NCBI GenBank assembly: GCA_026874595.1
Contig: CM049314.1
Location: 4,053,318 to 4,117,317 of the forward strand
Direction of reading: 5' to 3'
Length of the DNA: 64,000 nt
DNA from: Sipunculus nudus
Taxonomy: Eukaryota; Annelida; Sipuncula; Golfingiida; Sipunculidae
Position 1 is the first letter of the stretch; each line of letters begins with the position of its first letter. Below the pieces are notes generated by a model. The model was not told the DNA's origin. It did not search any database and saw only the letters and a list, made by a program, of their open reading frames with translations. Positions 25,257-37,560 of the stretch are shown here, in pieces. The position numbers and the translations under genes are program-made.

Positions 25257-25440
25257 ACAGGGGAAATTATGGACGGGGAATGATGGGGGTTACAGGGGAA
25301 ATTATGGACGGAGAATGATGGGAGGTTACAGGGGAAATTATGGACGGGGAATGACGGGAGGTTACAGGGGAATTATGGACGGGGAATGATGGGGGGTTAC
25401 AGGGGAAATTATGGACGGGGAATAATGAGAGGTAACAGGG
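25257..25440. repeat. 36-bp minisatellite, five copies
   Basis: Five near-identical units of 35-36 bp, each with ACAGGGGAAATTATGGACGG and GGAATGATGGGRGGTT. Differences between units are single bases and one-base indels, so the array is young or homogenised. Confidence 0.95.
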
Positions 25441-26339
25441 TTCTTAGGAAAAACTTAAAATGATAGGCTTATTTTCGATCGCATGACCACTGGTTCAGTT
25501 TTATTTAATAGGACTGGGTTGTCTCTGGACGATTGCCGTGACATAAATAATTTTCTATGAAAATAAAACGTGCGAATAACATGCTTATTTGCAAAATATT
25601 TGTAAACGGTAACTATATATACACAATAGAACATTCTGTGATAAGATGCTCGTATTATCGCCCGGTTAATATTTTGTTTGATACCTTGTTTCATCGAGCC
25701 TCTTTGGTATTTATTTAATTAATCAATATATGAGTTTTATGTTACTTAGATGGTACGTGCATGATTCTATAAAGTAATTGAATACCGTAAAATCATTCAT
25801 GAGAAAAACCACTTTGTCTCTACCAGAATAAATATAAATAAATATTATTTTTTTCTGAATAGATCTTCACTCATGGTTTCAGAAAGCAGAAACTGAACTT
25901 TAAAAAAAGCGACTTGATTCAGGCCGTCATTTCTCATTATAAAGAAAAATCTACCTGCAATTCATTTTAATCTTGGTGTACCTTTGATGAGAATTCTTGG
26001 CACTGGCTACAAGAACTTCCCTCGAGATCAAAGGGATGATACCTTGGGACCCATTTGTCATGCTTAATTACTGAAAAGCTAGATTGATAATGGTAGTACG
26101 TTATTGATTAATGTAAACGTAAAGTTTGGGGTTTATAGTCTGACATCGGCGACGATGGTATAGTCATATCCGACTTTACACTTTGCTTTCCTGATCTTCC
26201 GGTTTATTTATTCTTGTAGCTTTTCCGGCTCCCTTGGGAGCACACAACCAAAGTAGCCATTACAGTAGCGCCATATCGGTCCTCTGACATTACTCCTCCA
26301 GATTACTGGCTGTCAGAGTGGCTTTACATATAGGTCTGA
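25441..26339. other. Intergenic DNA, nothing recognised
   Basis: AT-rich, with no supported gene. Confidence 0.5.
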
Positions 26340-26354
26340 AGTACGCATTATACG

Positions 26355-26815
26355 GCCTCATGGCGATGCAAATATTTCGTCATTTTTGACAACGCCTCAT
26401 AGCCTACAGGTACATTGACATAAACCAGACTAATCGTTAGAATGTTTATTAGACTTTTTAACAACACCAAACATGTGCGAGAAGAGTTCCGTTTTAACAC
26501 AGCATACCGGTAAATCCCTCCATAGTTTGTTGAATTCCTGACCGCATGAACACAGGCAGGGCTCGCACGGTTTACTGGATGCAGACAACTTGTACGCGAT
26601 ACAGGGAATGATTCGATACCATAGAGAGAGAGTTTCAGTTTGGGTTGTGAGTTCACATGTATTCTCTTGTGTGAATTTATCATTCATAGCATAATGTTAA
26701 GATTATATGTTGTTTACCACATTATGAATGCAACTTGATCGAAGACCACTGCGATGCATTCTTCTATTTGCTTGTATCACGACTCTAGTAGGCTTACATT
26801 TATAAACGTGCATGC
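26355..26815 (+). repeat. Dispersed repeat family A, copy 1
   Basis: About 460 bp that align in order with 42440-42900. Shared blocks include AATATTTCGTCATTTT, CATGTGCGAGAA, CTTGTACGC-ATACAGG-AATGA, a TGTGNGTTCACAT block and GGCTTGTATCAC/TGCTTGTATCAC. Partial copies occur at 31495-31600 (minus) and about 51049-51290 (plus). Open frames inside differ between copies, so it is non-coding. No termini were defined and the class is unknown. Confidence 0.8.
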
Positions 26816-27660
26816 AAATCAGTTACAAAAATACAACATGCACTTTACTAGTATTTGTTTATAAAATCCAGGATTTAATCAGGATATGATTTGGTTGAGC
26901 CATTTCGATAAAACCCGCTCTGTGTTGATTGTTAGTTTAATCAAATTATAGAGCAACCAGTCAACAATCGAGGAAAACTACGTTTCTTGTTTCAAGATTT
27001 ACTGACATCACAAACATTTACTTTTGAATTAAATGTAAAATGCAAATATTTATAATGGAAAATAAAATATCAAATAATCTCTGTTACTTACATTATAAAA
27101 GACTCCTTTAACTTGATGGCCGTGAATTCGTCAACACAAACACTAGACCACACTCTACAATGTACTAGGTAGGAAACTAACTACAGAACTCTACTGCACA
27201 ATCTACAGAACTCTACTGCAAAATACACCAACTTATTTTCGCTATTGAATTAATGGTTGCAAGAAATACTGGAAGGTATCCAATATCTTTTATTCTCTCG
27301 ATACAAAAGATTAAAATATATCTTAATAAATTATTGCTGAAAAGTGCTCAGAGGACACAGTTTAGACAAAACTATTTTCATACTATACCACAATCAATAA
27401 TGTTTAAACAAAAATAATACACCGGATATAACAACATCTTTTCTTATTCAACAGGCATTATATTTTTCCTTGCATTGTCATAAAACATATTTTCTTGAAA
27501 AATATAAATTCTTTAACGAAAGTAAATAATTCATCCCGTCTCATTAAATGATATCTTCAGAAAACATACATCATAAGATTCCAAACTTGTAACATTCTCT
27601 GGCATTTAGTGTAATTTTTTTTTCTGAAATGAAAATTGTCCCTAATGTTAGTGAATGGCC
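26816..27660. other. 3' flank of the first LRR gene
   Basis: AT-rich DNA downstream of the minus-strand LRR gene. A minus-strand AATAAA (TTTATT at 27288-27293) lies about 370 bp after the stop codon and is a possible poly(A) signal. Nothing else is recognised. Confidence 0.45.
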
Positions 27661-28830
27661 CTAACGTCGAGAGTTTCGTTCTCCCAACATAAAAGACACT
27701 GTGTGTTGCGGAGCTGTTTGAATCAACTGAGTCGGGGAAGACGCAGACCGAAGCAACTGATTTTCCCTGAACATCGCTCTCCTCCTGCGTCGTCTCTGCA
27801 TGGCTGAAAGTTTCCTCTTCACTTTATCGTAAGCAAAACAGAACAAATATATAAACATCATTCCAACCAGGGAAGCTGCAATATTCACACCCGTTCGGTA
27901 GTCATACTCACTTATATAAGGCTTTTGTGTTGGGTAGCTTAAAAGAGGACAGCGCCTTGTTTGGGTTTCGCACACCAGATGGCGGTACGATACATTGAGC
28001 AAACTCTGTCCTGAAAAAGATGACGGGCTGTCACATTTAAGTACTCTCCATTCACGTTTAAGGTAACTTTGGAATGTTAACCAGTATTTCATAATCCTGA
28101 TTGTACAATCACACGTCCATTTGTTTCCGAAGAGTCGTATCTCTCGTAGCTTATCAAACCGTTGAAGTGTTTTGAAATTTATAGACGTCAAATTGTTATA
28201 GGATATGTCGACCGATTTTAAATGGAAACTGTTATTAAACAAATGTTCTGGAAGAACTTTCATACCTAAACCACTAATATTAATATTTTCTACGCGAGAA
28301 GGCAATATGATAGCTTCAAGGGATTCCCATTTTATAGGATTATACCCGATGCTAATACTCCTCAAATTACGTAATCCCCTAAATTCCGATGACGGTAAGG
28401 TCTGCAGCAAATTTCTTGTTAAATCTAATGACCGTAATAAATGTAGCCGCGATAAACTCCCATTTTCAATGAAGCTTAATTGATTATGACTCAAATCTAA
28501 TACTTCTAATCTATGTAGGAATTGGAAGGAAGTCCTAAATATTGCGTCGATTTTATTTTTGCGTAAAATGAGTGACGTAATTCCCGAATTCCTTTCAAAA
28601 GTCGTGTTTGGTATTGACTGTATGGCGTTGACACTCAAATCAACTTTGGTTATGTAATTCGAAAAATTTCTGAATGGAATGTGTTGAAGGTCACGGTTAC
28701 TGCAGTTCATTGTTCTGCCAGAAATGACGCATTGTGCATTGTTGTATCCCTCGCTGAGCAGGACAAGTTCCAGGGCGGCCAGAATAAAGGAAGCCAGTGT
28801 GCTGGCACGACATCCATCAGTGCTGCCCAT
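27661..28830 (-). CDS. Leucine-rich-repeat single-pass membrane protein (paralogue 1)
   Basis: 389 residues in one coding exon. The order is a hydrophobic signal segment (about 11-26), a partial LRR N-cap with only two Cys (34 and 43), about seven 24-residue LRRs (59-230, for example LEVLDLSHNQLSFI), a complete LRR C-cap with Cys240, 242, 266 and 287, an extra Cys294, one transmembrane helix (about 314-333), a very basic stop-transfer with a run of seven Arg (346-352 region), and a short cytosolic tail with HTVSFMLG at 376-383. Several N-x-S/T sites lie outside the membrane. A likely acceptor (TTTTGCAG) sits 8 nt before the ATG, implying a spliced 5' UTR. The architecture suits a cell-surface recognition or adhesion receptor. 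No known family could be assigned and there is no TIR or kinase domain. It is clearly paralogous to the gene at 37561-38778. Confidence 0.93.
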   Translation of the reverse strand: MGSTDGCRASTLASFILAALELVLLSEGYNNAQCVISGRTMNCSNRDLQHIPFRNFSNYITKVDLSVNAIQSIPNTTFERNSGITSLILRKNKIDAIFRTSFQFLHRLEVLDLSHNQLSFIENGSLSRLHLLRSLDLTRNLLQTLPSSEFRGLRNLRSISIGYNPIKWESLEAIILPSRVENINISGLGMKVLPEHLFNNSFHLKSVDISYNNLTSINFKTLQRFDKLREIRLFGNKWTCDCTIRIMKYWLTFQSYLKREWRVLKCDSPSSFSGQSLLNVSYRHLVCETQTRRCPLLSYPTQKPYISEYDYRTGVNIAASLVGMMFIYLFCFAYDKVKRKLSAMQRRRRRRAMFRENQLLRSASSPTQLIQTAPQHTVSFMLGERNSRR

Positions 28831-31494
28831 GCTGATTCCTGCAAAACATCAATAAGTTCAGTTATTATTTCACACAAAACATATACATGTTATTACCATA
28901 CCAAGGGCCAGGTATGTAACCAACATAATTAACCGTATGCAGTGATTACTACGCAGTAGTTCCAGCCAAGTTCATACAACTTCAGCGCACACGCACCAGG
29001 ACCTTAATAAACACACTTGGAGTCCTGCGTTGATGTCAATTTCATTAAGTACATTCAAACTGGCGACTGCTGCACTTGTCCAAATGTGTTATTCAAGATG
29101 TCACACTAAATCATTTCATAAATAAAAAAGGGCATTGCAAAAGCGACCACTGGGTATCTGCCAGATCACCGAGGTGTGCAGTAAGTTAGGTATTGGATGT
29201 CTTGGCGTTTCTGACACCCAAAATGTTGCCATACCACTTTTTTTTCAATTAGGCCTTGCTTGTCATATATGTTTATATGCTACTTAGATCAACAATAAAA
29301 AAAACTGTAGGTTGAGCAACCATTCTGATGTTCGGGTTATAACTATTAAAGTTCTGTAGACATGCACAAATAACAGGCCAACACATCCGAACACTGCTGA
29401 ATTAAGTGAAATTCAACAATAATAAAGGCAAAAGATATAACGGCGCCTATAGCGCTCTGTATTAAATCAAACTATCTAAGATCTCTGGACAGAGGAAATC
29501 GTTTACATTATTTAACAATAGAGATTAAATCTAGATTTATACAAAAGGTGGCTTCGGGTTTGCCATATCCTACCAAGGAGCTACAGGAATAAACAAGCCG
29601 AAAGATCAGGAAGGCAATTAAACAGTCGGATGGAACTAACCTTGTCTTTTGAATTACCTACAGTTCATTAAAGCGTACGAAGAGTAAGCAATATATCACA
29701 TGAATTCTACAGAGAAGATAGATGAATACTATTTTAGTCAGCATTGTTTCTCTCTGTATATGGTGTTACTCGGAAAGAAAAATATCTGATTGAAAAATAT
29801 CTGATTCCTGAGACGTTAAGCCATGCTAAAAAAGTCTTGCACGGACAAATATAGTATGGACCGAGTGGCCTTTTTTAACATAACGGTGGCGACAAAATGC
29901 ATGTCAACAGGCAGGTACGATCCTCAAGCAGAGGTTATACACCACAGTCGTTCCAAATGTCCTGCCATTGTAACCGCTGCTTTTCATAGCAAGATTCTGT
30001 GGGTCTCACCACCATGTCTAACAATGCATTGTTATCAGACTAATGAGAGAGTGGTATCTTATACCACTGAATGGCAATGGTCCTTGACCGGGATAAAGTA
30101 ATTGACTTATTCCACAATGAGAAAGAGTAATGAAATGTCTATAACAGTATTTTGGTGAGTTAGATTACCTCCAGTATTAAGTTAATTGTTCCTTGACTGT
30201 TATTGGACCCCCCCCCCCCGCTAGAAATTTATAAAAAAAATCCCTTCATAACATGATCAGAAAAGGTTGCTATTCACAAACTAAACTGCCGACCAAAGAA
30301 AAACATACTACTGGTGGTGGAGGTATAACTTGGTCTTAGATGTAGCGGTTTCAGATTACCCCCTCTTCGGATACCCCCCCCCCCCAAAAAAAAAAAAAAC
30401 TCCCTACAGTATCAGATTATCCCCTTTGCTTCTTTATGTTTATTTACTTTAATTTTTTTTAATATTTTTTATTTCTTTGTTCTGCATTTTTCAAATTAAT
30501 TTGAATATTTATTCCTTACGTTTACAGGTAATGGGCCATGCGCGTTGTTGAACTGTATGAATCAATATAAATGTAATTACCAAATTATTTAGATACTAAT
30601 TTGCGGCAATTATATTTTTTTCGGATTGATTGCAACTTTTAATATCGTGTCTTTCATGTGGTTTATCTCAAAATATCATGAGTGTAAAATACTTGAATTT
30701 ATAACTTTTTTATCAACGTTGTTATTCTGAACGGTACGGGGTTAACTAAAATCGGTTAAGATCCTTAGTCACAGGGTTCACACAAGGAAATAATAATACC
30801 CCGAAGAGGTTTAGCATATCAGCATGTGGTGTCCATATTAAGCATACCAAGATTCTCAGGTACATAACAGAAACTCCAAGAATTGTCATGGTAAGCGCAT
30901 AGACCCCCTCCCCTCCAGAAGCCGTCTCCCTTAGTACTTAGCCCCAACATTTAATCAGCTAATGTAGCCGCCTTTGTTTAGTAGATGCATTTAGTTTGGG
31001 AAAATGTGAAAAGGTGCAATACATTTATATTCGGGTCTGATGGTCTGTGTATGATCTAGAACTATAGTTTTTTATTGCATCGAGACGGGTTTAATCACAT
31101 TTAGGTGATCTCCCGGCCATCTGTCGTTAAAGGCATGGAAATTTGTTTTTGTGTAGAAGCATTTGACATATCAGTTGGCAAAAGAAAATCTTGAATTTAT
31201 TATCCTAATGAAGCTGGTGTTGTTTTCATCTATGTCTGTTTATTCACTGGCTTTTAGTCTGGTTCTTTTGAAGGTTACACAAAAACCACTTCACCTATAT
31301 CTATGACACTGTGTAGGGGTGGGATATGGACAAGAGATGATCCAATTAAATTTTGGTGAAAGAGCATTTATATAGGGCTTGTATGCCTACTTGGAGTCGT
31401 TAATGGGGGAATGTACTGCAACATGCATCCATCCTGTTGCATTGATACCCAGGTAAAATGCCGATAATCGCAACATTAGACTTCATGTGATGAA
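28831..31494. other. Intergenic region between the two LRR genes, left part
   Basis: The 5' non-coding exon and promoter of the first LRR gene should lie here but cannot be located. C tracts occur near 30210-30219 and 30375-30386. The latter sits in a 'TTTCAGATTACCCCCT' context that also occurs near 61190-61270 and 61500, suggesting a small dispersed repeat. No other gene is supported. Confidence 0.5.
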
Positions 31495-31600
31495 TTAATG
31501 CAAAGGAATACATGTGAACTCACAAACCAAACTGGACACCCGTCTATGTGGTAACGAGTCGTTTCCTGTATCGCGTACAAGTTGACTTTCGTCCGGCAAC
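31495..31600 (-). repeat. Dispersed repeat family A, partial copy 2
   Basis: On the minus strand this matches the CTTGTACGCGATACAGGAAA...TTTGGTTTGTGAGTTCACATG part of the 26355-26815 and 42440-42900 copies. Confidence 0.75.
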
Positions 31601-32149
31601 ACTTAAGAGCCAAGCCTCTTGTCAAGCGGACAGATATTCAACAAACAAGCAGAGTAATATTATAATATTCTGATTTAAACAGTCCTTTTCTCGCACAGGT
31701 AAGTGTTGATAGAAAGAACAAAACTTTTCTGGCACAGGTAGGTGTTGATAGAAAGTATCCTAAAGACTGGTCTGGTTTATGTTAAGCTCCTTCATAGTGC
31801 CGTACAGTGGGGTCCTCGTTCAGCATATTATCTCCTCGTTCAGTGCAGTGGTCGTAGAGTCTAATGCCAGGGGGCCGATATTGCACCAGGGACCAAGGGG
31901 GTTTATATACCTAGGCGGAGGTATGCGTTCTACTTGGCACTATTCTAGTTGCAGTTACAGTTAACATATGCAGGAGTTACCTTTTTGCGTTTTTTTTGGC
32001 GTGAAGTTCTAATGCATATACTATAGTTAATCAGATTCCGTCAGAGTTTCAACTGTCAATACATACTTAGGAAAAGAATGAAATAAACCGATCGAAATAT
32101 TTATGGAAAAGAATCCAAACAGTTTGAGCAACTCCATAATGTACGTGTA
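31601..32149. other. Intergenic DNA with a small duplication
   Basis: A 20-bp block (GCACAGGTAAGTGTTGATAG and a one-base variant) is repeated about 39 bp apart at 31695 and 31734. No gene recognised. Confidence 0.5.
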
Positions 32150-32515
32150 TTAATACATTATAGATCTCTATGTGAACACATAACAACGGACTGGAGATCA
32201 ATAAGCGGATACACATAGTGGAGCGCTGTGTAAACAAACAAACGCTTTGTGGATCTACGTAAAAACGCATAAAAACGTCAATATTGTGGCAACCCGTTCA
32301 TCAACACGAATTGTGGATCTCTGTATCTACGTAGAAAAAGCGTTAGGGATTTCTGTATCAACACAGAAAAAAAGCATTGTGGATCTCTATGTCGACGCTT
32401 AAAAATGCATTCTTGACCTGTTTATTCACGCCCACATACGCACTGCGGACAGTTTGTCAACACATAAAACGTAACGTGGACTCTTGTGTCAACGCTTAAA
32501 AATCGTTTGATCACA
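32150..32515. repeat. Degenerate tandem repeat with GTGGATCTCTGTRTC units
   Basis: About eight decayed units of roughly 40-50 bp share a GTGGATCT(C)T-GT-TCAACAC-TAAAAA pattern. The spacing is irregular. No coding content. Confidence 0.65.
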
Positions 32516-33722
32516 TTCGCATTCAGTCATAAGTGGGTATATCACCGATGGTTTTTTTATAACAGGATACTTTGGAATACGACTTTCGTTTTATGCGATA
32601 ATATTGTTTTTATTGTCTTCATTTTAAAGCTTAAAACATTTCACACATTTTGAAATATTTCACCTTTACTTAAAGCGTAACCTGCAATATATTATAAATA
32701 AATGTGTGTGTGTGTTGGGGGGGGGGAGGGCAATTGTGGGATGCTCCCAAAATCGTGCTCGCCTTCACTTATTCGCCCAGTAGTCCCAAGGTTCAATCAT
32801 GCATAAGTGAATTATCATGTGTGGATATTTGTTGCTTACGTCTCTAGATCCAGAACGATTTATTATTATTTTAGTGCAAGAGCAATATCCTGAACGGAGC
32901 TTAAATATACGTGTTCTATAAAAACTACAATCATCATCCGTCACACATTCTGTCACTTCATGAAATGTATTTGATGAAGTGGATGACTTGGCGGCATGAG
33001 AAACATAAAAAAAAAACTTACAACATCCTAGTGGGCTGAAAAAAGGAAAATTGAGATGTAATAAAACTGAAAGAACACTTTTTTCGAGGTTTAATCATGT
33101 GGCAGTCAGTCAACATTTTAACAGTTAAGTATTTATAAATATGACGTGATTCAGGCACGTCATACAAACAAGTAAAATTCCCTGTAATTCTCATTGCGTG
33201 TGGCGTAGTCGAAGGCATGGTCTAGTGACATGGTGACACATACAGTTATATACACTAGGGTTGTGGTATACAGACTGCCGAAATTACAAAATTTAAAGCT
33301 ATAACCAAACGTGACAGCTGACCTGTGCTTTCAAAACACAGGAACTGGTAAAAAAGAAATAACTCGGTTAAGAGTGAATTCTGAATCTGAAACATATTTC
33401 CTACCCTGCTGATAGTTTTTACCAAATAATTCGAAGTAGTTCTCTAGATATTAACTTGGGAGAGACAAACTATATAACCTCAGTTGGTAGTTTAAATTAA
33501 AACACGGTATGTGTGTCTTGATCAAGTTTTTTTTATTCATTTACTGTTTTCTAAGTAAAGTGTGGTTATAATTACTGTATTTTGGGTTAACTTGAACACA
33601 ACAATTTTATCTATATAATATGATGTATTTTATGCTGTATTTTATGATGTAACTTATAGCAACAGCTTTACTTTTTAGCTAGCGAACACTTTTATCCTGG
33701 AACGGCAATCATATCATATAAG

Positions 33723-33723
<1 letters not shown>
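32516..33723. other. Intergenic DNA, nothing recognised
   Basis: It contains a short TG tract and G tract near 32703-32728, and otherwise nothing supportable. Confidence 0.5.

Positions 33724-33724
<1 letters not shown>

Positions 33725-33777
<53 letters not shown>
33725..33777. repeat. (AT)26 microsatellite
   Basis: Uninterrupted AT dinucleotides. Confidence 0.97.
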
Positions 33778-33784
<7 letters not shown>

Positions 33785-34137
33785 CGGGCGTGAGGCAGGG
33801 TGCAAGTTCACGGTGTTCCTGGTGGCGGCATAGAGGACAAGCAGGCTGTGTAAGTAGTGAATTGAGTTGGCATGAACGTAACGTGACCATCTGTACTTAT
33901 ATGAATGATTATCCTTCTGACTACGGAGAATTACACATTGAGAATTACACATGGAGAATTGAAAATAGTCGAACAAGTTGTTTCTGACTACAGTACAGAT
34001 GTAAATCGGTATCCAATAACCCGATCCATCAAGGAGCCCATTAGGTTTTGGGAGATAATTATAAACAAATCAGTTTATATTGAAATATTATCTCTTGGTT
34101 ATAATAACAAGCATCACACTTTGTCACGAATATGAGT

Positions 34138-35135
34138 GTAACACAGAATATGATAGAAACACAGAACATGATTGATACACAGAACATGATAGATACACAG
34201 AACATGATAGATACACAGAACATAAAAGAACCACAGAATATGATAGATACACAGAATATGATAGATACACAGAATACCGTGGATACACAGAATATGATAG
34301 ATACACAGAATATAATAGATACACAGAACATGAAAGAACCACAGAATATGATAGATACACAGAACATAAAAGAACCACATAATATGATAGATACACAGAA
34401 CATAGAGGAACCACAGGATATGATAGTTACACAGAATATGATAGATACACAGAATATGGTAGATACACAGAATATGAAAGATACACAGAATATGATAGAT
34501 ACACAGAACATGGTAGATTCATATAATATGGTAGATACACAGAATATGATAGATACACAGAATATGATAGATACACAGAATATGATAGATACACAGAATA
34601 TGATAGATACACAGAATATGATAGATACACAGAATATGATAGATACACAGAATATGATAGAAACACAGGATATGATAGATACACATAATATGATAGAAAC
34701 ACAAAATATGATAAAAACATAGAATATGATTAATACACTGGATATGATAGATACACAGAATACGATAGATACACAGAATACGATAGAAACACAAAATATG
34801 ATAGAAACATAGAATATGATTAAAACACAGAATATGATATATACACAGAATATGATAGATACACAGAATTCGATAGATACACAGAATGTGATTGAAACAC
34901 AGAATGTGATAGAAACACAGAACGTGATAGGAACACAGAACGTGATAGATACACAGAACATGATAGATACACAGAATGTGATAGAAACACAGAACATGAT
35001 AGATACACAGAACATGATAGATACACAAAATATGATAGATACACAGAACATGATAGATAGACAGAATATGATAGATACACAGAATATGATAAAAACATAG
35101 AATATGATAGATACGCAGAATATGATAGATACACA

Positions 35136-35147
<12 letters not shown>
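34138..35147. repeat. 18-bp minisatellite, about 56 copies
   Basis: The unit on the plus strand is ATGATAGATACACAGAAT, repeated for about 1 kb with point variants (GAAACACAG, GAACCACAG, ATGGTAGAT). Because 18 is a multiple of three, the reading frame never drifts. The minus strand is open across the array in three frames, and the longest minus-strand frame (34059-35273) spans the whole array. One plus frame reads MIDTQN repeats but hits stops near 34720 and 34811. The array's right end dissolves into a (TA)n run. I regard the open frames as by-products of the repeat unit. Confidence 0.95.

Positions 35148-35191
<44 letters not shown>
35139..35191. repeat. (TA)26 microsatellite abutting the minisatellite
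   Basis: The TA run begins within the last CACAGAATATA unit with no spacer, so it may have grown from the AATAT of the unit itself. A CT-rich tract follows at 35232-35305. Confidence 0.95.
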
Positions 35192-35197
<6 letters not shown>

Positions 35198-35305
35198 CAT
35201 TTGAAATAAAATAATTTCCGAAATTGGCCATCCTCTCTCTCTCTTTCTCCCTCTGTCTTTCTCTCTCTCTCATTTTCTCTCTCTCGCTCTTTCTCGCTTT
35301 CTCTC

Positions 35306-36524
35306 TGTGCTGATTCAGCTTAACAGGCCCAAGAACACATTCTATTCGTTACTGTTGCAAACACATTTTATTGTTGTGAAAAAAACTACATAAAAACCAC
35401 ACTCCTGTGCAGAGTAAAGTGGCAAAATGCCAACCACAGCCAAATTGATGAAAGTATAAAGACCTCACACGCGAATTTACAATAAAACATTGTGCCATGT
35501 TGAAATGGATATTTAATATAATCCCTTAATTACAAAACCTATCACCTTCTCACACACACACACACACACAATAAGTAGCTCTTGTACTCCAAGGAGTTCA
35601 TACTAAAATTAAGCATTCCAACATAAATCTGAAAATATTATTAGTATGTGCTGACATCAAAAATACCTGTTTATAATATCCATATAAAAGTAAGATTTCA
35701 CATCATTAAAAAATTCTCATGAAAATACTGGGGTTTTTAATTATGAAACATAAATACTCTTCATGTAAAATAAAACGATCTTTAGAAACATTACAAAGAA
35801 TAAAATGCTTAAAATTTATTATCTCTAATTACCATGTACTTGAATCTTCTTTATCTCATATTAAATTGTATATATACGAAACTCTAATATGAGCACAAAT
35901 AAAATGTATACGGCGATATTGCATAATAAACAGCGGTCATAGGAACCTTTATTACTCAAGAGTTAATGTATTATATGGATATTAAGCAACACTTTATTGC
36001 ATACTGATACAGTTTATTCTAAAGTCTTGGTAAAATATGAACAGCTAAACTGAGTGCACCGCAACAATCTCACACGTTTTTAATAAGGGAATCTAAAAGG
36101 CCTTCACCGGTTTTACATATTGACAGTACAGTCCTATGCCTTCCGTTTTCGCGGCATAGTCACTGGTCACGTCAATTAGCAATATTACATTAAGAAGATA
36201 ATTTGTTGGATGATTCGTCAAGGGATTTTATGTTTGCCACTTAATAAGTAGTTATAGATTTTAGTAATTTCCTGTGTTTTTTTTTTTCAATTAATTTGTC
36301 ACGCATACTAACCTTTTTTTTCAAAGATATTTTTGGAGGAGGTAACTACCTATATTTTTTTATGCTGACATCACTTATTGTGAAGCTAAGTATGTACACC
36401 TGCGGAGTTCCCTTTCCGCTTGGGACTAAGTGGTGTCACCCAGGCCCGGTGTCTACTACATTTGCAGATCCTGGCTGTGTAATATACCCCATTGCTGGGT
36501 CACAACACCTAAGAACCTCGGAAA
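35306..36524. other. AT-rich intergenic DNA
   Basis: It contains a short CA microsatellite at about 35552-35570. No gene recognised. Confidence 0.55.
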
Positions 36525-36840
36525 CACGCATTCTTTTGTGAATGATTCTCTGCTGTGGGGCAGAGCTTTCCCATAAAGCCAGCAGAGCGCTCACCCGAGG
36601 TGGCGGCTGACCGAGTACATCTCACCTCTCCTCGAGTGAGATTTGAACTAACGAACACGCAATCTTTTGTGAATGATTCTCTGCTGTGGGGCAGAGCTTT
36701 CCCATAAAGCCAGCAGAGCGCTCACCCGAGGTGGCGGCTGACCGAGTACATCTCACCTCTCCTCGAGTGAGATTTGAACTCACGAACACCCGGGTTTAAG
36801 TCCCGTGCCCTACCATTAGACCGCAGATGTAGAATGAAGA
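36525..36840 (-). mobile_element. tRNA-derived SINE with duplicated body
   Basis: Read on the minus strand, the element starts near 36830 with a tRNA-like head: GGTCTAATGGTAGGGCACGG resembles an A box, and GTGAGTTCAAATCTCAC is a good B box with a pairable T arm. The anticodon arm is poor, so it is not a functional tRNA gene. The following body of about 131 bp, including the B-box region, is present twice head to tail (matching points at 36540 and 36671), almost identical except for a few bases. The 3' limit may extend below 36525. Confidence 0.75.
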
Positions 36841-37486
36841 ATGTTAACTTTGCATTTTATATTTAATTTCAGGTGACACATGACAAAAGTAGGTGTCACA
36901 AATTTCATTGCATTCACGGCCTAGTGGGTTTCCACATAAATTCAGCTTGCCAGCATTTAAACATTGAGCAATTTTTGACAAAACCTTAAAAATTCACCAT
37001 GTTAATAAAGGCAGTTTCAGAAATAGTTTGGACAACATATTTTTGTTCCAGGAAAAGTTGCATTTTATTTATTGCATTTGCTTATTTGAAGGCACGTCAA
37101 ATTAACAATTTCACTATGTGTCATTTATTGTTCCCAATGTTATTTCTGTATGTATATAATGCAAGGGATTTTGGGAACCTTGAGTTCTAGCTTTCCTATA
37201 TCTGCACCAACATTGACATATGCTTGTAGTGTAGGAACCATATAACATTAACCCAGAATATAAATAAAAAACATATATGAATCAACAGTATACTTTTGTG
37301 TTTATATCTTTCATAAAGAAATCTAAACATTTTCTCACGTCGGCATATCAGGAGTTATTATTCAGCTCTTTTTGACCATGTTAGTGTTGAAATAAATAAT
37401 ATAACCATGAAACTGTCACAAAATGATATAATACTGTTTCTCCTTTAAACGAGACAATAGAAACACGCAATGATATAAACACATGT

Positions 37487-37490
<4 letters not shown>
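36841..37490. other. 3' flank of the second LRR gene
   Basis: AT-rich DNA with no recognisable gene. The 3' UTR of the minus-strand LRR gene probably extends into it. Confidence 0.5.

Positions 37491-37541
<51 letters not shown>
37491..37541. repeat. (AT)25 microsatellite, about 20 bp after the LRR stop codon
   Basis: Uninterrupted AT dinucleotides starting 19 bp past the stop codon of the minus-strand gene, and therefore very likely transcribed as 3' UTR. Confidence 0.96.
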
Positions 37542-37545
<4 letters not shown>

Positions 37546-37560
37546 TGACTCAAGTCGGCA

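Noticed and set aside
26348..26687. Open frames of 85-111 codons on the minus strand
   Set aside because: The homologous copy at 42440-42900 does not keep these frames, so they are chance frames in a dispersed repeat.
34138..35147. CRISPR-like array
   Set aside because: There are no spacers between units, the repeat is head to tail, and the DNA is animal nuclear.
34059..35273. 404-codon open frame on the minus strand, and 196- and 94-codon frames on the plus strand
   Set aside because: They lie in an 18-bp tandem repeat whose length is a multiple of three and whose minus strand has no stop codon in any frame. Openness is automatic and is not evidence of a gene.
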